From contig NZ_CP043504.1 of assembly GCF_008365275.1 (NCBI RefSeq), forward strand, positions 62,001-126,000: a stretch of 64,000 bases of DNA, in the 5' to 3' direction. Below, piece by piece: positions 1 through 10,326 of the stretch. Numbering within the stretch: the stretch's first letter is position 1; each line of letters starts with the position of its first letter. Both the position numbers and the translations under genes were made by a program. The notes under the pieces are model-generated. The model saw only the letters and a program-made list of their open reading frames with translations, was not told where the DNA came from and ran no database searches. This stretch comes from Protaetiibacter larvae (GTDB lineage: Bacteria; Actinomycetota; Actinomycetes; Actinomycetales; Microbacteriaceae).

Positions 1-401
1 GCCAAGGGAAACTCGGCCTCCCGCGAGGTCTTCGAATCCAGCACCTGCACCAGGATCGATCTGCTCTTGTCGAAATCGAACTCCGCGATCTCCTCAAGCG
101 AATCGCCCAACGTCGCGCGATCCAGAACTCCGCCCGCCTCGATTCGCACGAATGGGCTCGCGACCCACACTTCTTGCCGTCGGTCTTGCCATTGATCGAC
201 CCACAACTCGTCGACCTGGACCGCGTCGCAGAATGCGATTCGAATGTCTTCGCCCTCGCGCTGCAGCGACAAATGACCTGCAGGCGGGCGTTCGGCGAGA
301 CAGCCCGACAGAGACAGGCACACTACAACCCCCACACCCACCGTCAGCAAGGGTCGTAGCTCGTGCCGCCGGGCGCTAGCCGCTCGATTGGGTTCCAACA
401 T
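1..401 (-). CDS. Lipoprotein of unknown function, C-terminus cut by window edge
   Basis: The reading frame is open from an ATG at 401-399 to the window edge, giving 133 complete codons with no stop. The N-terminus has a basic stretch (about residues 5-16), a hydrophobic stretch and the lipobox LSGC (Cys about residue 34), so a lipid-anchored surface protein is predicted. A strong GGAGGGGGTGG ribosome-binding site lies directly before the ATG and supports the start. The mature part seen so far is acidic, with no family I recognise. It lies downstream of the RHS toxin gene and of an RHS relic on the same strand, so it could be an orphan immunity or accessory lipoprotein. That role is inferred from position only. 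Confidence 0.6.
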   Translation of the reverse strand, partial: MLEPNRAASARRHELRPLLTVGVGVVVCLSLSGCLAERPPAGHLSLQREGEDIRIAFCDAVQVDELWVDQWQDRRQEVWVASPFVRIEAGGVLDRATLGDSLEEIAEFDFDKSRSILVQVLDSKTSREAEFPL

Positions 402-646
402 CCACCCCCTCCGACGGGCGCGTTTCCTGTGGCATACGAAACACCTGCCCCCAGAATCCATATTGAAGCAGAGGGGACTGCTGGAGGTTGAGGTGACTCC
501 TTGACCTGCCCGATGGTCGGGTCGATGGTTTGCCCGAACGGGCCAAAGGAGGCGGGGGCACCGGTTCTCGTGGGGTCGGTTGGGATGATGACATCCCCGT
601 GGAGGTTCGGGAACGCCCAGCCGACCACCGCTGCTCCGCTTCACCC
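402..646 (-). pseudogene. Decayed orphan tail of an RHS core
   Basis: Read on the minus strand, codons from about 628 give [14 protein letters not shown] followed by DP-rich sequence and FGPFGQTIDPTIGQ. This matches the end of the RHS core in the large toxin gene, where the same [14 protein letters not shown] stretch precedes [14 protein letters not shown]. Past about position 500 the matching frame is lost. A YGFWG motif near 445-460 appears in another frame, where an intact core would have YAWVGG. No start, no complete repeat and no tip domain remain. Upstream the similarity stops abruptly near 646, just below the stop of the 197-aa gene. I read it as the remnant of a displaced RHS tail cassette. 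Confidence 0.6.
503..646. repeat. RHS-core duplicate, copy 1 (orphan)
   Basis: This segment of about 140 bp aligns with 3476-3627 inside the full RHS gene. By eye most positions match, including the shared run CGGGTCGATGG and the run ACATCCCCGTG. The second copy is about 8 bases longer because of small indels. Both copies have the same orientation, so recombination between them would delete or exchange everything from the RHS tail down to this point. Confidence 0.65.
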
Positions 647-662
647 ACGTAGTCCCGCGATA

Positions 663-1256
663 TCACTCGCCTGTCACCGACACTCCGCACCGGCGCGCGA
701 TCTCTGCGCGAAGACGCTCGAGCTCGTGGGTGCGCCGCTCTGGCCAGAGTTCCCAACGGCTACGCCCAACGGGAAGCGAGAGCAGAGCGGGCAAGCCACT
801 CGCCGCGTCGACCTCGAGCACAATGGTCGGCACCTCCCGCGTCTCCGGCAACCCGGCATCGACACTGCGCACAGCGGAGCGCGAGAACGACACAAGCCGT
901 GCAGACGACGACCAGAACTCAACGTCGACATCAATCTTGAGCACCAGGTACGCAGGAAGGGGTCCCGCGAGCGGGTCGGCGCCCCGAACTCGCGGTAGCC
1001 CATGCACGAGATCACTCGTGCGCTGGCAGATCACCACGAGCGCTCCCGGCGCCTCACGCCGAAGTCGTGCGGCCCGCCGCCGCATCGGCTCGATGAACGC
1101 AGCAAGCACGACGGCCACGCCGGCAAGGGTCGGGCCCACCGCCCAAAGGGCTGCACTCCACCTCGGGCCCAGCATCGCCACGGTGTCGGCAAACCCAGCA
1201 ACCACCGCGAGAACGACGCCACCGACGCCGACCAGGGCCAGATACACCCACTTCAC
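663..1256 (-). CDS. Two-helix membrane protein of unknown function
   Basis: A 197-aa protein with a GTG start whose first base overlaps the stop of the preceding gene (GTGA, 1253-1256), so it is probably translationally coupled. Two hydrophobic helices (about residues 3-25 and 33-57) are followed by a basic stretch MRRRAARLRR and a soluble domain of about 130 residues. That C-terminal region has alternating beta-like segments, for example AYLVLKIDVDVEFW and PTIVLEVDAASGLPALL. I do not recognise the family. It is the third of three consecutive small membrane genes downstream of the RHS toxin and its likely immunity gene. Confidence 0.65.
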   Translation of the reverse strand: MKWVYLALVGVGGVVLAVVAGFADTVAMLGPRWSAALWAVGPTLAGVAVVLAAFIEPMRRRAARLRREAPGALVVICQRTSDLVHGLPRVRGADPLAGPLPAYLVLKIDVDVEFWSSSARLVSFSRSAVRSVDAGLPETREVPTIVLEVDAASGLPALLSLPVGRSRWELWPERRTHELERLRAEIARRCGVSVTGE

Positions 1257-1639
1257 GTTGCCCCGCCTCTGACAGCAGCCGCCCGCCGCTGCCGATACTG
1301 CTCATCGCTCAGCAACGGCTCCCCCGGCTCTCGAAGCACGAACCCCGTCTGGTGATCCACCGTCGCGAGATTGACGAACGCGTGCGGCGCCGTCGTGTAC
1401 CCCGCCCGCGCCTCGACATCCCGCCGGTGCAATCCCGCGGCACCAACCCCCACCGTGGCGATGCCGAGCACGATCGTGATCACGATCGCAGCCGACGTCA
1501 GCATCGGAAACGAACCGCCGACCACCATCACGAGAACACCCGTCCCGCATCCGAACACGACCAATGCCGCGGCAACGATCACCAAGGCGCGTTGATACCT
1601 CATGAGTGAGATACCCGGCACAACCACGATCCGCCTCAT
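1253..1639 (-). CDS. Small two-helix membrane protein of unknown function
   Basis: A 128-aa protein whose ATG at 1639 overlaps the stop of the upstream gene by four bases (ATGA). A GGGAGGG ribosome-binding sequence precedes the start. Hydrophobic helices are visible at about residues 17-42 and 46-70, followed by a polar tail of about 58 residues that could face the cytoplasm. No known domain is recognised. The four-base overlaps on both sides make the three membrane genes a single translational unit. Confidence 0.65.
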   Translation of the reverse strand: MRRIVVVPGISLMRYQRALVIVAAALVVFGCGTGVLVMVVGGSFPMLTSAAIVITIVLGIATVGVGAAGLHRRDVEARAGYTTAPHAFVNLATVDHQTGFVLREPGEPLLSDEQYRQRRAAAVRGGAT

Positions 1640-2001
1640 CCGTTCCCTCCCCGTGCAGTGTCAGCAACAAAGTAGCCACCACCCAAGAGCAACGCACGGG
1701 AATCGAACAGCATCCCGATAGTCTCGGTGTTTCGCGCCGAAGCGCCCATCGCCACCCCGATGCCGCGCGCCGCAAAGCCACCCAAGCCCATCGAGGTCGC
1801 GACCAACCCGACCCCGCATGACACTGTGAGCCCGAATGTCGCGCAGTCAAGGCCGGTCGCGACCGCTCCAGTCGAGACCGAGACGATGCCGAGCAGCGCC
1901 GCAACGGGCGCTCCCACCCCCTCCACAATTCCTTGGGCCGCAGGGAACCGGGCACGGTTCAACGTCAACTCGTGCGAAGCAGCCGTCTTCGGTCGAGCCA
2001 A
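1636..2001 (-). CDS. Gly/Ala-rich hydrophobic protein, unknown function
   Basis: A 121-aa protein from a TTG start with a GGTGGA sequence upstream, 14 bases after the stop of the putative immunity gene. The middle (about residues 28-85) is rich in Gly, Ala and Val and contains two cysteines (LDC and VSC) in hydrophobic surroundings. This texture resembles the hydrophobic linker that often follows the RHS core in actinobacterial toxins, so it may derive from a displaced tip. It could equally be a short membrane protein in its own right. Function unknown. Confidence 0.5.
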   Translation of the reverse strand: MARPKTAASHELTLNRARFPAAQGIVEGVGAPVAALLGIVSVSTGAVATGLDCATFGLTVSCGVGLVATSMGLGGFAARGIGVAMGASARNTETIGMLFDSRALLLGGGYFVADTARGGNG

Positions 2002-2015
2002 GTGAGATCCACCCG

Positions 2016-2792
2016 TTATCCAACAGTCCCTACCCCGCGTTGTCGATCAAAGGCGCGGATTGCGTACATGCCATCCGAGCGCGACCAGCCGGTTGTTTCG
2101 CTGATTCGCTGCTCGATATCCGGGCGCAGCTCGCCCAGGCCGAGTCGTGCCGCCGCGCGGGCGGCAGTCGACCACAAGCCGTCGTCCCGGAGAAGACGTC
2201 TGAGCACCTCGACCAGGTGGGCGGCATGCTCACGCTGGCCGCCGAGAGCCGCCACGAAACCGCGCCGGACAACCCCAAGTTCCTCACGCTCAACGATCTC
2301 GACCAGCCCCGAGAACAGCTGCGGATCCCGACTCGTTCGCATCGCATCACCGATCGAGTAGCGCAGATCACGAAGCACCGGCGCCACAAGATTGGGAGCG
2401 GGAAGCACCGCATCCACGTACGGGAACATCTCGTACAGCAACCAACGACGCCCTGCCGGTTGCGCCCGCGCATGGCCGAGAAGGTAGATCGCCTCCTCGG
2501 CCAGTTCAAAGTTCTCCACGAGCACGTCCATGTGATCCTGGATGACTTTGATGGCCGTCGCATCCGTCGGGTCGACTTCACTCACCCGCAGAACCGACGC
2601 ACCGGCGCGTCCGAGCGCTTCCAGCACCGGAGCCCCGACACGGGCGTACTCCACAGCACGCTCCGCTGCAGCCTCGACGGCACGAAGCATGGCTTCGCTC
2701 GCTGCACGCGAGTCGTGCGTGGCATCAAAGACCTCACGCGCGATTCGCGCCTGCCTCCGGCTAGTCACGCGCACGCCGACCCGATCAGACAC
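2016..2792 (-). CDS. Probable immunity protein for the RHS nuclease toxin
   Basis: A 258-aa, largely alpha-helical soluble protein without signal peptide or membrane helices. The GTG start at 2792 lies inside the last codons of the RHS gene (28-base overlap) and has a GGGGAGGA ribosome-binding sequence 8 bases upstream. A second possible start is the GTG at 2768, which gives an exact GTGA overlap. The series of Leu/Ala-rich helices is reminiscent of HEAT-like folds, but I cannot name a family. The immunity assignment rests on the rule that the gene directly after a polymorphic toxin tip, here overlapping it, usually encodes the cognate inhibitor. Confidence 0.6.
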   Translation of the reverse strand: MSDRVGVRVTSRRQARIAREVFDATHDSRAASEAMLRAVEAAAERAVEYARVGAPVLEALGRAGASVLRVSEVDPTDATAIKVIQDHMDVLVENFELAEEAIYLLGHARAQPAGRRWLLYEMFPYVDAVLPAPNLVAPVLRDLRYSIGDAMRTSRDPQLFSGLVEIVEREELGVVRRGFVAALGGQREHAAHLVEVLRRLLRDDGLWSTAARAAARLGLGELRPDIEQRISETTGWSRSDGMYAIRAFDRQRGVGTVG

Positions 2793-5700
2793 AACCTGAT
2801 CCTCCCCGCCTCAATTTCCGCCCATAGGGGTGCCGAGAGGCGAGTCTGCTCACCGACCCATAGTTCGAGGATCTTGTTCTGATCCGTCGCGAGTTGCTGA
2901 TAGTCGCGTAATTGGAGCGTGAAGGCCTGATATTTAGTAAACTTCACTTCTTGGATTGCAGTCATCGAAACTCCATCGGGTATTCGCACCCGTCCGTTTA
3001 TCTCGAACCTGGCCGTGTTGACCGTGATCGTAGTGCCGCGAATGCCTTGCTGGCCGAGTCGCACCGGCGTTGCACCGGATGCTTGCGATGAGCCGAGGCC
3101 GCCTTTCGCCAGCCCGTCGGCAGCTCCATTCGCTTGCGTTTGTGCACCAAAAACCAACCGGACGCCGGCCACCCCGCCGCGACCGGGGTTGCACCGGCAG
3201 TGCACGTCTCCCAATCGCCATTCATCGTCGCGGGCGCCACTGAGGTCGTATCGGTTGATGGGGTCGGCGGGGTAGTCGTATGCGTTGGTGACGCCTCCTT
3301 CGATCGGGTCGATGGAGAGGAACCGGCCGAGCCCGGGCACGAACACTCGCGCGCCCATCTCGATCGCGGCGATCGAGCCTTGGTGTTCGTAGAGGCGTTT
3401 CGCACCGCCGACCCAGGCGTAGTCGGCATCCCCGGGGATGGTGTCGGGGGTGGTGTCGTCGGCGGTGGTGGTGCCGATCCTGCCGGTGGCCGGGTCGATG
3501 GGTTGCCCGAACGGGTCATAGGACGCGCGGGCACCGACCCGTGCACCGGTGGGGTCGGCTTGCAAGATCACATCCCCGTGCAGGTTCGGGAACGCCCACC
3601 CCACCACCGCGGAAGCGGCATTCACCCGAACGGTGACACCACCGGGCAGACCGATGGTCGCTTCGAACCCAGCACCCGTGGTGACCGCCCACGGGGCGTC
3701 TCCTGCCCCCGCATACAGGTACTTCGTCACCTCCGGGGACGGATCCGTGGGGCCCGTCTTCACGGTGCGTTGCACGACCCGATCCGTCGCATCCCGCAGA
3801 TACTCCACCGTCGTGCCACCCACCGTGGTGCTGGTGTGCCGGTTGGCGATGTCGTAGGTGAGGGTCTGATCCGCCAGGCGGGTCGTGTTGCCGTGGGTGT
3901 CGTAGACCAGCGACGCACCCGGCTCCGTCACGGTGAGACTCCCGCCCCCGACCGGGTTCGCACCCGCAGGCGCCCCCGTCACCGTCGTGCCGGTGAGCCG
4001 ATCCGCGGTGTCGTAGCAGTACCCCACCACCGTCGGGGCCCCACCATCCTGGATATCCGTGTAGGAGGTGCGGTTGCCGTTCCTCCCCGCACCCGCACTG
4101 CCACACGCTCCGGTGCCGAACCCGTACTCCAGCTCATGCCTCGGGATCGACGCATGCACCAAACGGCCCGCCCCGTCGAAGCGGTAGGTGGAGGACTCCA
4201 CCGTCGCCCCGTCGGTGAGGGTGTCCCGGATGATGCGACCCGACTGCGACCTCACCACCTCATCCGACACCGTGCTCGTGGCACCCGACTCCGTCCAGGC
4301 GTCCTGGGTGACGGTGACGTCATCCCACCCCATCAACACCCCCGACACGGTGCGGGTCGCGGTCAAGGTGAGCTCGTGCGAGGTGCCGGTTGCGGTGAAG
4401 GTGTAGGACAACTGCTTCCACACCCCCACCCCCGCCGCCGACACCGGGGTCGACGCACCCACACCGGTCACCCCCACCGAGCCGGTCGAAGCACCCAGAG
4501 CCGAGTTCACCGTCCACCACCCAGCGACCGTGTAGCTGCGACCCGGAGTGAGACCGGTCACCGTGCGAGAAGTCTGGATCGTGCCGGTGCCCGACCGGTT
4601 CGGATGCAGGAACCCCGTGGAGGCATGCGCCTGAGTCGCATCCGTCACCTGGGTCGACGTCGACGGCGACACCGGCACCCACCCCTCCGTGCTCCCCCCA
4701 GTCTCGAACCCATACGAGGCGATGGTGGATGCCGGATGGGTGACCGTGCCACCCGGGAACGCCCACGACACCCCCGACGTCGCACCCGTCTGATCGCGGG
4801 TGATACCGGACAAGGCCGCGCCGGAGGCTGATCCGCCCTCCCCGTACACCACCGACGACAACAGCTGGTCGCTCGCATAGACGGGGTCCGCCACCAGCAC
4901 CCCGCCAACGGTGACGGCCTGCACCTTCCCATCGGCGTCGTAGGTGTATGCCTGCACGATCGCGGCACCCGCTGCCGGGGTGGTGGAGGTCGACAACAAC
5001 CGACCCGTCTTCACCTCGAAAGCGGGAACGGTGACCGTGCCCCACACGTCCGTGTACCTCACCACCCGCCCCAACAGGTCGATCTCGGTCGTGATGGTGC
5101 CCGCCGGATCGTGCACGGTCGCCTTCAACGGATCCCCACCGGCCGCATAATCGAAGTCCACCGTGCGCGCCTGACCGGTGCCCGGGGCCAGCCGGGTCTG
5201 GGTGACCCGGCCGCGCAGGTCGTAGCTCACACACGACCATGCCGCATCGCCCGACGTGATCGACCCGACCGCACGCCCGAACAGGTCATACGCGTACTGC
5301 GTGGACACCGACGCCGGCGCCGGACCCGTGGTCTGCTTCAACGCCCCGAACTGCGGCGTCGTCGCCGGCAACCCGCAGCGGGCGGTGCCGAGCTGCTCGG
5401 TGTCGTTGTAGTACGAGGAGGTCGTCGAGGCGCCCCCTCCGGAGGGCATGGTGCGGGTGAGGCGCCGCAACCACGAGTTCGCGGCCGTCGTGGGGCCTTC
5501 GTAGCTGATGGTGGTGGTGAGGTTCAGCCCGGCCGGGTCGATCGAGCTGGTCTTCGGCTGCCCGAGCCAGGGGCGGGTGCCGTAGCCGGTGGTCGTGGTG
5601 AGCGGGGTCACCACGTTGCTCGGCAGACCGGAGCCGGTGGGGACGGCGTCGTCGACGGTGCTCGTGGTGGCGAGGCCGTAGTCGGGGGTGAGGGCACTGT

Positions 5701-8700
5701 CGGGCACATCCGTGAACGCAGCCCCGTTGATCGACCATTGCAGGTTCAGGTTCGCGCCGCCGGCGATCTCGATGAAGTCCACCCGAATGTGCCGCCGCTC
5801 CCCTGCGGTTATGCCGGTGATGACCGGCCCGACCTTCGTGGAGACGACGCCGTCATCGGCGGGGTCCGACAGCAGGAGTTCGTCGCCCAAGAACAGGCGT
5901 CCGCCGTCGTCGAGGGTGGTGCGGAACTGGTAGTCGCCGGCGGTGGGGAAGCTGATGGTGCCGTTCATGCGCAGCGAGAAGTTGTCCGCCGGGACACTGG
6001 TGGTGGGTGAGCCGCCGGCCCAGTGGCGGGAGCCGAGGGTGCCGGTTCCGCCGACCAGGCCAGCGCTGAAGTCCACCGGCCGGCCGGAGAAGTTGTTGGT
6101 GGCGAAGTACGCCACCTGGAGTCCCTGCATGCCCTGGTCGTAGTCGGTGTGGGTGTGCGCCACCAGGATCGGACAGGACGCCAACGGGGTGCGCTCTGGG
6201 CCGAAGCAGGCCGTCGGGGCGGGACCGTAACGGTCGGTGGGCAGGTCGGTGAACGGGTCGTAGATGGTGGTGGAGGTGCGACCCCACGCGTCGGTGGACG
6301 ACAGCAGCTGATCCTTCGTACTCCACACCTGCTTGGAGGTGAGCCCGAGCGGGCTCGTGGAGGAGGTGGCACGCCACCCGGAGTCGTAACTGACCGTGCC
6401 GGCGTGGGCGCCCGACGGGGCTCCCGACAGGTTCAGCCCGTCGATGTCGACCGTGGTGGTGCCGGAACCGTAGCCGAATGTCTTCTTCGGGCGCAGCCCG
6501 GCGGTGACGCCGTCCGGGGCCGGGGAGATGACAGCGCTGACCTTGCCGCTCGCGTACTCGATGACGGTGGCGTTGAGGTCGGTCGCGGGCCGGGCGGGGT
6601 CGACCGCCTTGCGCCAGTCGTTCACCAGCGGATCCCAGATGCGGGTCAGCACCCCGTCGGTGTACCCGAACACCACCTGCTCACCGCCCGGATCCACGAT
6701 CGACACCAGCTGCCCAGCAGCGTTGTAGAACAACCGCGTCGTGTCGTCCACACCCGCGACCCCGCCGACCACATGCCCGGGATACACGATCCGGCACAGG
6801 AACCCGGCAGGTGGGGTGCTGTAACCGGACTCGGCCGGGATCGGGCAGGCGCCCCCCGACATGTCGCCGTCGGCCACCCCCAGCCCGAGGGCGGTGGTGG
6901 CGACGTTGTCGCCGCCGTACACGAACTGCACCTTCCGGGTGGTGCCGCCGGCCACCGAGTCGGCGATCAGATCCGGCACCCCCGCCAGGCCGCGGTAGGC
7001 CACCTGCGGGGTAGCGGGCTTCTTCGCATCCTGCGGGGTGGTCACCGAAGACACCTTCCCTGCAGCGTCGAACTGGTACACGGTGCCGCCCTCGTCCAAC
7101 GTCACCTGCCCCGCACCGTCGAGAGCGAGCACCCCGTACTCGCCGGGCGGGGCGGTGTAACCGCCGCCGGACTTCGCCGCATAGCTGTGCACCGAGCCGG
7201 TCACATCCGTCAGCGTCACCGAGGTGCCCGTCTTGGTCGCGAGCGTATAGAAGCCACCCGCGCCGCTGATCGGGCCGGACCCCGACCACCCGCCCGGCAG
7301 ATACTGCACCTTCTTGGTCAGCCAGTCCGCCTGCACCGGGATGCCGGCCGCATCGATCCCCGGACCCTTCACCCACAGCTCGATCCGTGCGTCGCCGGTC
7401 GTGTCGAAGTACTCCACCCTGATCGGGGTCGCCGCCGCCGGCAGGGTCGCGGCGGCACCCCAGTCGGTGACGACGCTCGTGCCGGTGCTCGTCCACTTGT
7501 CCAGCACCGTGGTGCTGCCGTTCAGCACGACACGTGCGCCGTCGTTGCGCACCACCCCGAAGGTGTAGCTGCCGGCGGTCGGCACCGTCACGAATCCCTC
7601 CCAGCGGACCAGCCAGTAGTCCGCCGGCACCGCGGGCGCCACCGGGTCCGCCCCGATGAAGCTGACCATCGGGTTGGTCTGGGTGAGCACCGGCGTGCGG
7701 CCGGCGAAGTCGAACACCGTGGTGGAGGTCTGCCCCTGGTTCAACGCGTCGAAGTACGAACCCACCAGCCCCCGGTTGGCGTTCGGGTCGGCCTGCGAGT
7801 TGTAGGAGAACCCAAGCCCCATCGGCCCCCCGAGGGTCGACACCGTCGGCGAGGCGAAGCTGAGTGCCAGGTTGCCGTTGGTGAGGTTCACCGTCGCCGG
7901 CCCCGCGCTGTCGAGAGGCGACGGACCCGAGGTGCCCAGACGCCGGTCCACCCGGAAACGTCCCACCCACGCCTGCTCCGCCTCATCGGAGCCGTCGTCG
8001 GCCCACACCCGCCAGGTATACGAGCCACCATCCAGCAACGACCCCTCCACCGGGGTCCACGTCACCGCGGCACCCGGGGTCGTGGACGACGGCGTCAACC
8101 ACCCCGAGGTGACCACCGCACCCGCGCGACCGTCAGCGCCGGTCGCCACCACGAACTTGTACCGCACCGGATCCGCATCATCCGGATCCGCCACGTACGG
8201 CACCGAGAACTCTGGCGTCGTGGTGGTCACCACCTCCCCCTCCGCAGGGGCGGTCCCCGACTGGCCGATCACCGGGGTGTCGTTCGTCACGAAATACCAG
8301 GACGGGTTCGTCGCGGTGCGTTGCGTGTTGTTGCCCAAGTACCCGTCGTTGCCGTCGCGCACCGTCACCCGGTACCGGTACGCCGTGTTCGGCTTCAACA
8401 CGTTCGACGGCACCCGGAACTCGCCCGCGTTCGTCCAACCGGTGTCGTAGGCGAGGTTCGAGAACACGGGGGCACCGTTCGTGTTCACCGTTCCCGTGCC
8501 GCCGCCCACGATCTCCTCGAACTCGTACCTGTAGCTGAGCGCCGTGCCGGAATCGGTGCTGCCGGTGGCCTGCATCCTCGGCGCCCGCGGCCCCACCTGC
8601 CCGGCCACCGGCGTCGCCCCCGTCACCCCCGTCACCGACGGGTAACTCGCATACCAGATGCCCAACTCGGTGTACACACCCTTGTAGCTGTAGCCGGTGT

Positions 8701-10111
8701 TCGCCTCCGAAGCGCTGCGGAACCCCAACCAGTTCGAGTACTGACCGTTGCGCACCCAGCCCGCAACCGTCACATCCAGGTCGTCGACGAAGCCCTCGCT
8801 CGCCGCCGCACTCCCGTTGCAGAGACCGAACGACGAGATGTCACCGCCGTAGCTGGCCACGGAGCTCGGACTGCTCGACCCCGAACCCACATACCCCACC
8901 TGGCAGCTCGCCGTGCCCGTCGTGTACGCCATCCCCAGCACCGCACTCCACACATAGTTGCCCGCGATGCTCGACAACGGGTACTGCGCGAACCCGCGCC
9001 AATAGAGCGCGTGATTCGCCTGCCACGGGTTCCCGAACCAGGTGGCGCCGCTTTGCACCACCCCATCCGACTTGAACGACTTCTGCCCCGACGGGCCAGG
9101 GAACGTCGACGGATCCACCGTCACCGGGAACACCCGCGACCCATCCGCCAACCACGCCGGGTCGGGTCGCAACGTCAGCACCCAGTCGTCGCCCTGCGGC
9201 TCGACCGACGCCGCGACCGGCGCCGACTCCGGCTCACGCACCCCGAACTCGCCAGAGGAATCCCACATCACCGGCGTGGGGATCGAGAACCGCACCGCAC
9301 CGGCCGCATCGACCGCCTCGAAACCACCGGCACCATCCGACCGCACCACCAACCCCGGAGCCGACAGCAGCCACCGGAACACCGGCGCCTCCTTCGGCGG
9401 CCCCGCCAACACCAGCGACTCCTTCACACTCGAGGCATCCACCTCGTACTCCAGGTCGACCCCGTCGAACACGCCCCGGAACCGTACCGGCCCCTGCCCG
9501 CCATCCCGGTACCGCGCCAACGACCCCGCCACATCCGCAGCCCCCAACAACCGCCAACTCAGCGACGCATCCCCGTAACGCACCGTCGCCACCTCGCCAC
9601 CGGACCGACGCGCGAACACCGGCGCCAGAGGATGATCCTCGTCAGCCCACCCGCCCTCGACCGACCGCACCGTCGGATCCGACGGAACCCACACGCCACC
9701 CCGGAACACGTTCACCGGCGTCTGGCTCACCAACGCCAACCGCGGCGCCCCCGGCACCTTGTAGCTCGTCGAGAACTCATCGCGCCCCACCACCTCGAGC
9801 GCATCCAGATCGAGCTCCGACAGCTTTGGCAGCTCCGTCCGCTGCTGCACCGGGGCGAACAGCTGCGCGAAATCCGTGCGAACCCGCGACGACTCCGGCT
9901 CGAACTCGCCGAGCGGAATCGTCGACACCGGCACCGGCGCGGCCGTCGAGACCGGTGCCGACAACACCAACCCCGGATCCACCGGCAACGCCTTCGCCGC
10001 CACGGGCGACAGCGTCGCCGCCACCAACACGGCAGACAACCCGAACGACACCCCAGCGCGACGCGCGAACGGCAAAAGAGACAACGTCAGACCCCATCGA
10101 CGAACCAGCAA
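2765..10111 (-). CDS. Secreted RHS/YD-repeat polymorphic toxin with PD-(D/E)xK nuclease tip
   Basis: A 2448-aa protein. The N-terminus has basic residues followed by a hydrophobic segment ending VAAKA (about residue 41), a Sec-type signal. Two PA14-like lectin modules lie at about residues 780-920 and 1325-1470. YD repeats occupy roughly 1040-1290 and 1530-2250 and close with the core motif GRFLSIDP (about 2265) and NRYDLSG (about 2288). The last ~155 residues match the Tox-REase-7 pattern: RIPDG (Asp2379), EVK (Glu2388, Lys2390), then QLRDY (Gln2400) and the TRLSAPL segment, as expected for a PD-(D/E)xK DNase. The RHS shell should encapsulate the tip. The first codon is TTG with no good ribosome-binding site, so the exact start is uncertain. 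The tip region is about 54% G+C (2821-3060), far below the core. Confidence 0.9.
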   Translation of the reverse strand: MLVRRWGLTLSLLPFARRAGVSFGLSAVLVAATLSPVAAKALPVDPGLVLSAPVSTAAPVPVSTIPLGEFEPESSRVRTDFAQLFAPVQQRTELPKLSELDLDALEVVGRDEFSTSYKVPGAPRLALVSQTPVNVFRGGVWVPSDPTVRSVEGGWADEDHPLAPVFARRSGGEVATVRYGDASLSWRLLGAADVAGSLARYRDGGQGPVRFRGVFDGVDLEYEVDASSVKESLVLAGPPKEAPVFRWLLSAPGLVVRSDGAGGFEAVDAAGAVRFSIPTPVMWDSSGEFGVREPESAPVAASVEPQGDDWVLTLRPDPAWLADGSRVFPVTVDPSTFPGPSGQKSFKSDGVVQSGATWFGNPWQANHALYWRGFAQYPLSSIAGNYVWSAVLGMAYTTGTASCQVGYVGSGSSSPSSVASYGGDISSFGLCNGSAAASEGFVDDLDVTVAGWVRNGQYSNWLGFRSASEANTGYSYKGVYTELGIWYASYPSVTGVTGATPVAGQVGPRAPRMQATGSTDSGTALSYRYEFEEIVGGGTGTVNTNGAPVFSNLAYDTGWTNAGEFRVPSNVLKPNTAYRYRVTVRDGNDGYLGNNTQRTATNPSWYFVTNDTPVIGQSGTAPAEGEVVTTTTPEFSVPYVADPDDADPVRYKFVVATGADGRAGAVVTSGWLTPSSTTPGAAVTWTPVEGSLLDGGSYTWRVWADDGSDEAEQAWVGRFRVDRRLGTSGPSPLDSAGPATVNLTNGNLALSFASPTVSTLGGPMGLGFSYNSQADPNANRGLVGSYFDALNQGQTSTTVFDFAGRTPVLTQTNPMVSFIGADPVAPAVPADYWLVRWEGFVTVPTAGSYTFGVVRNDGARVVLNGSTTVLDKWTSTGTSVVTDWGAAATLPAAATPIRVEYFDTTGDARIELWVKGPGIDAAGIPVQADWLTKKVQYLPGGWSGSGPISGAGGFYTLATKTGTSVTLTDVTGSVHSYAAKSGGGYTAPPGEYGVLALDGAGQVTLDEGGTVYQFDAAGKVSSVTTPQDAKKPATPQVAYRGLAGVPDLIADSVAGGTTRKVQFVYGGDNVATTALGLGVADGDMSGGACPIPAESGYSTPPAGFLCRIVYPGHVVGGVAGVDDTTRLFYNAAGQLVSIVDPGGEQVVFGYTDGVLTRIWDPLVNDWRKAVDPARPATDLNATVIEYASGKVSAVISPAPDGVTAGLRPKKTFGYGSGTTTVDIDGLNLSGAPSGAHAGTVSYDSGWRATSSTSPLGLTSKQVWSTKDQLLSSTDAWGRTSTTIYDPFTDLPTDRYGPAPTACFGPERTPLASCPILVAHTHTDYDQGMQGLQVAYFATNNFSGRPVDFSAGLVGGTGTLGSRHWAGGSPTTSVPADNFSLRMNGTISFPTAGDYQFRTTLDDGGRLFLGDELLLSDPADDGVVSTKVGPVITGITAGERRHIRVDFIEIAGGANLNLQWSINGAAFTDVPDSALTPDYGLATTSTVDDAVPTGSGLPSNVVTPLTTTTGYGTRPWLGQPKTSSIDPAGLNLTTTISYEGPTTAANSWLRRLTRTMPSGGGASTTSSYYNDTEQLGTARCGLPATTPQFGALKQTTGPAPASVSTQYAYDLFGRAVGSITSGDAAWSCVSYDLRGRVTQTRLAPGTGQARTVDFDYAAGGDPLKATVHDPAGTITTEIDLLGRVVRYTDVWGTVTVPAFEVKTGRLLSTSTTPAAGAAIVQAYTYDADGKVQAVTVGGVLVADPVYASDQLLSSVVYGEGGSASGAALSGITRDQTGATSGVSWAFPGGTVTHPASTIASYGFETGGSTEGWVPVSPSTSTQVTDATQAHASTGFLHPNRSGTGTIQTSRTVTGLTPGRSYTVAGWWTVNSALGASTGSVGVTGVGASTPVSAAGVGVWKQLSYTFTATGTSHELTLTATRTVSGVLMGWDDVTVTQDAWTESGATSTVSDEVVRSQSGRIIRDTLTDGATVESSTYRFDGAGRLVHASIPRHELEYGFGTGACGSAGAGRNGNRTSYTDIQDGGAPTVVGYCYDTADRLTGTTVTGAPAGANPVGGGSLTVTEPGASLVYDTHGNTTRLADQTLTYDIANRHTSTTVGGTTVEYLRDATDRVVQRTVKTGPTDPSPEVTKYLYAGAGDAPWAVTTGAGFEATIGLPGGVTVRVNAASAVVGWAFPNLHGDVILQADPTGARVGARASYDPFGQPIDPATGRIGTTTADDTTPDTIPGDADYAWVGGAKRLYEHQGSIAAIEMGARVFVPGLGRFLSIDPIEGGVTNAYDYPADPINRYDLSGARDDEWRLGDVHCRCNPGRGGVAGVRLVFGAQTQANGAADGLAKGGLGSSQASGATPVRLGQQGIRGTTITVNTARFEINGRVRIPDGVSMTAIQEVKFTKYQAFTLQLRDYQQLATDQNKILELWVGEQTRLSAPLWAEIEAGRIRLCLIGSACA
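3476..3627. repeat. RHS-core duplicate, copy 2 (within toxin gene)
   Basis: This part of the RHS core lies upstream of the tip in coding direction and is the partner of the orphan copy at 503-646. The matched peptide is [14 protein letters not shown] plus the following DP...FGQ.IDP segment. Confidence 0.65.
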
Positions 10112-10227
10112 GGCTCGCGACGAGGAGCATCGCGATAGCCAGGAAACTAGCGAAACTCCGGTTCTCGCGTCTAGACCACTGAGGATGGATCAACAGCCCA
10201 GTCTGCCCCCAATTCCGGGGGTACAGC

Positions 10228-10310
10228 GGTGATCTCGAGACGCGTCCGCGACGCGGGCGCACCTCGATCACCTGGAGTGGTGCGCGCCGCGCGGGCGCTC
10301 CTCGATCACC
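10228..10310. repeat. Palindromic intergenic repeat, one full and one half copy
   Basis: Positions 10228-10272 form an imperfect palindrome of about 45 bp. Its outer arms are GGTGATC and GATCACC, with GC-rich inner arms around CGCGTCCGCGACGCG. A second right half (CGCGGGCGCTCCTCGATCACC) follows, ending at 10310. It lies 17 bases below the stop of the SpoIIM-like gene and could form a strong hairpin acting as terminator for that gene. The interval 10112-10326 holds no gene. It also marks the border between conserved chromosome and the RHS island. Elements of this GATCGAG...CTCGATC style are common between genes in Microbacteriaceae. Confidence 0.55.
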
Positions 10311-10326
10311 TCGGGCGGCCTTCCGG

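Noticed and set aside
3134-4831. Plus-strand open frame of 565 codons
   Set aside because: Antisense shadow of the RHS core with low-complexity basic composition.
6023-10138. Plus-strand open frame of 1371 codons inside the RHS gene
   Set aside because: It is the antisense shadow of the high-GC RHS coding sequence; Arg/His-rich composition, no domain, and the opposite frame has clear YD repeats and PA14 modules.
9777-10271. Minus-strand frame reaching upstream of the RHS start ([11 protein letters not shown])
   Set aside because: It looks like a signal peptide for a few residues but runs out of frame with the RHS protein and continues as Gly/Arg-rich shadow. It could indicate a start-region frameshift, but the TTG frame already has a full signal peptide.
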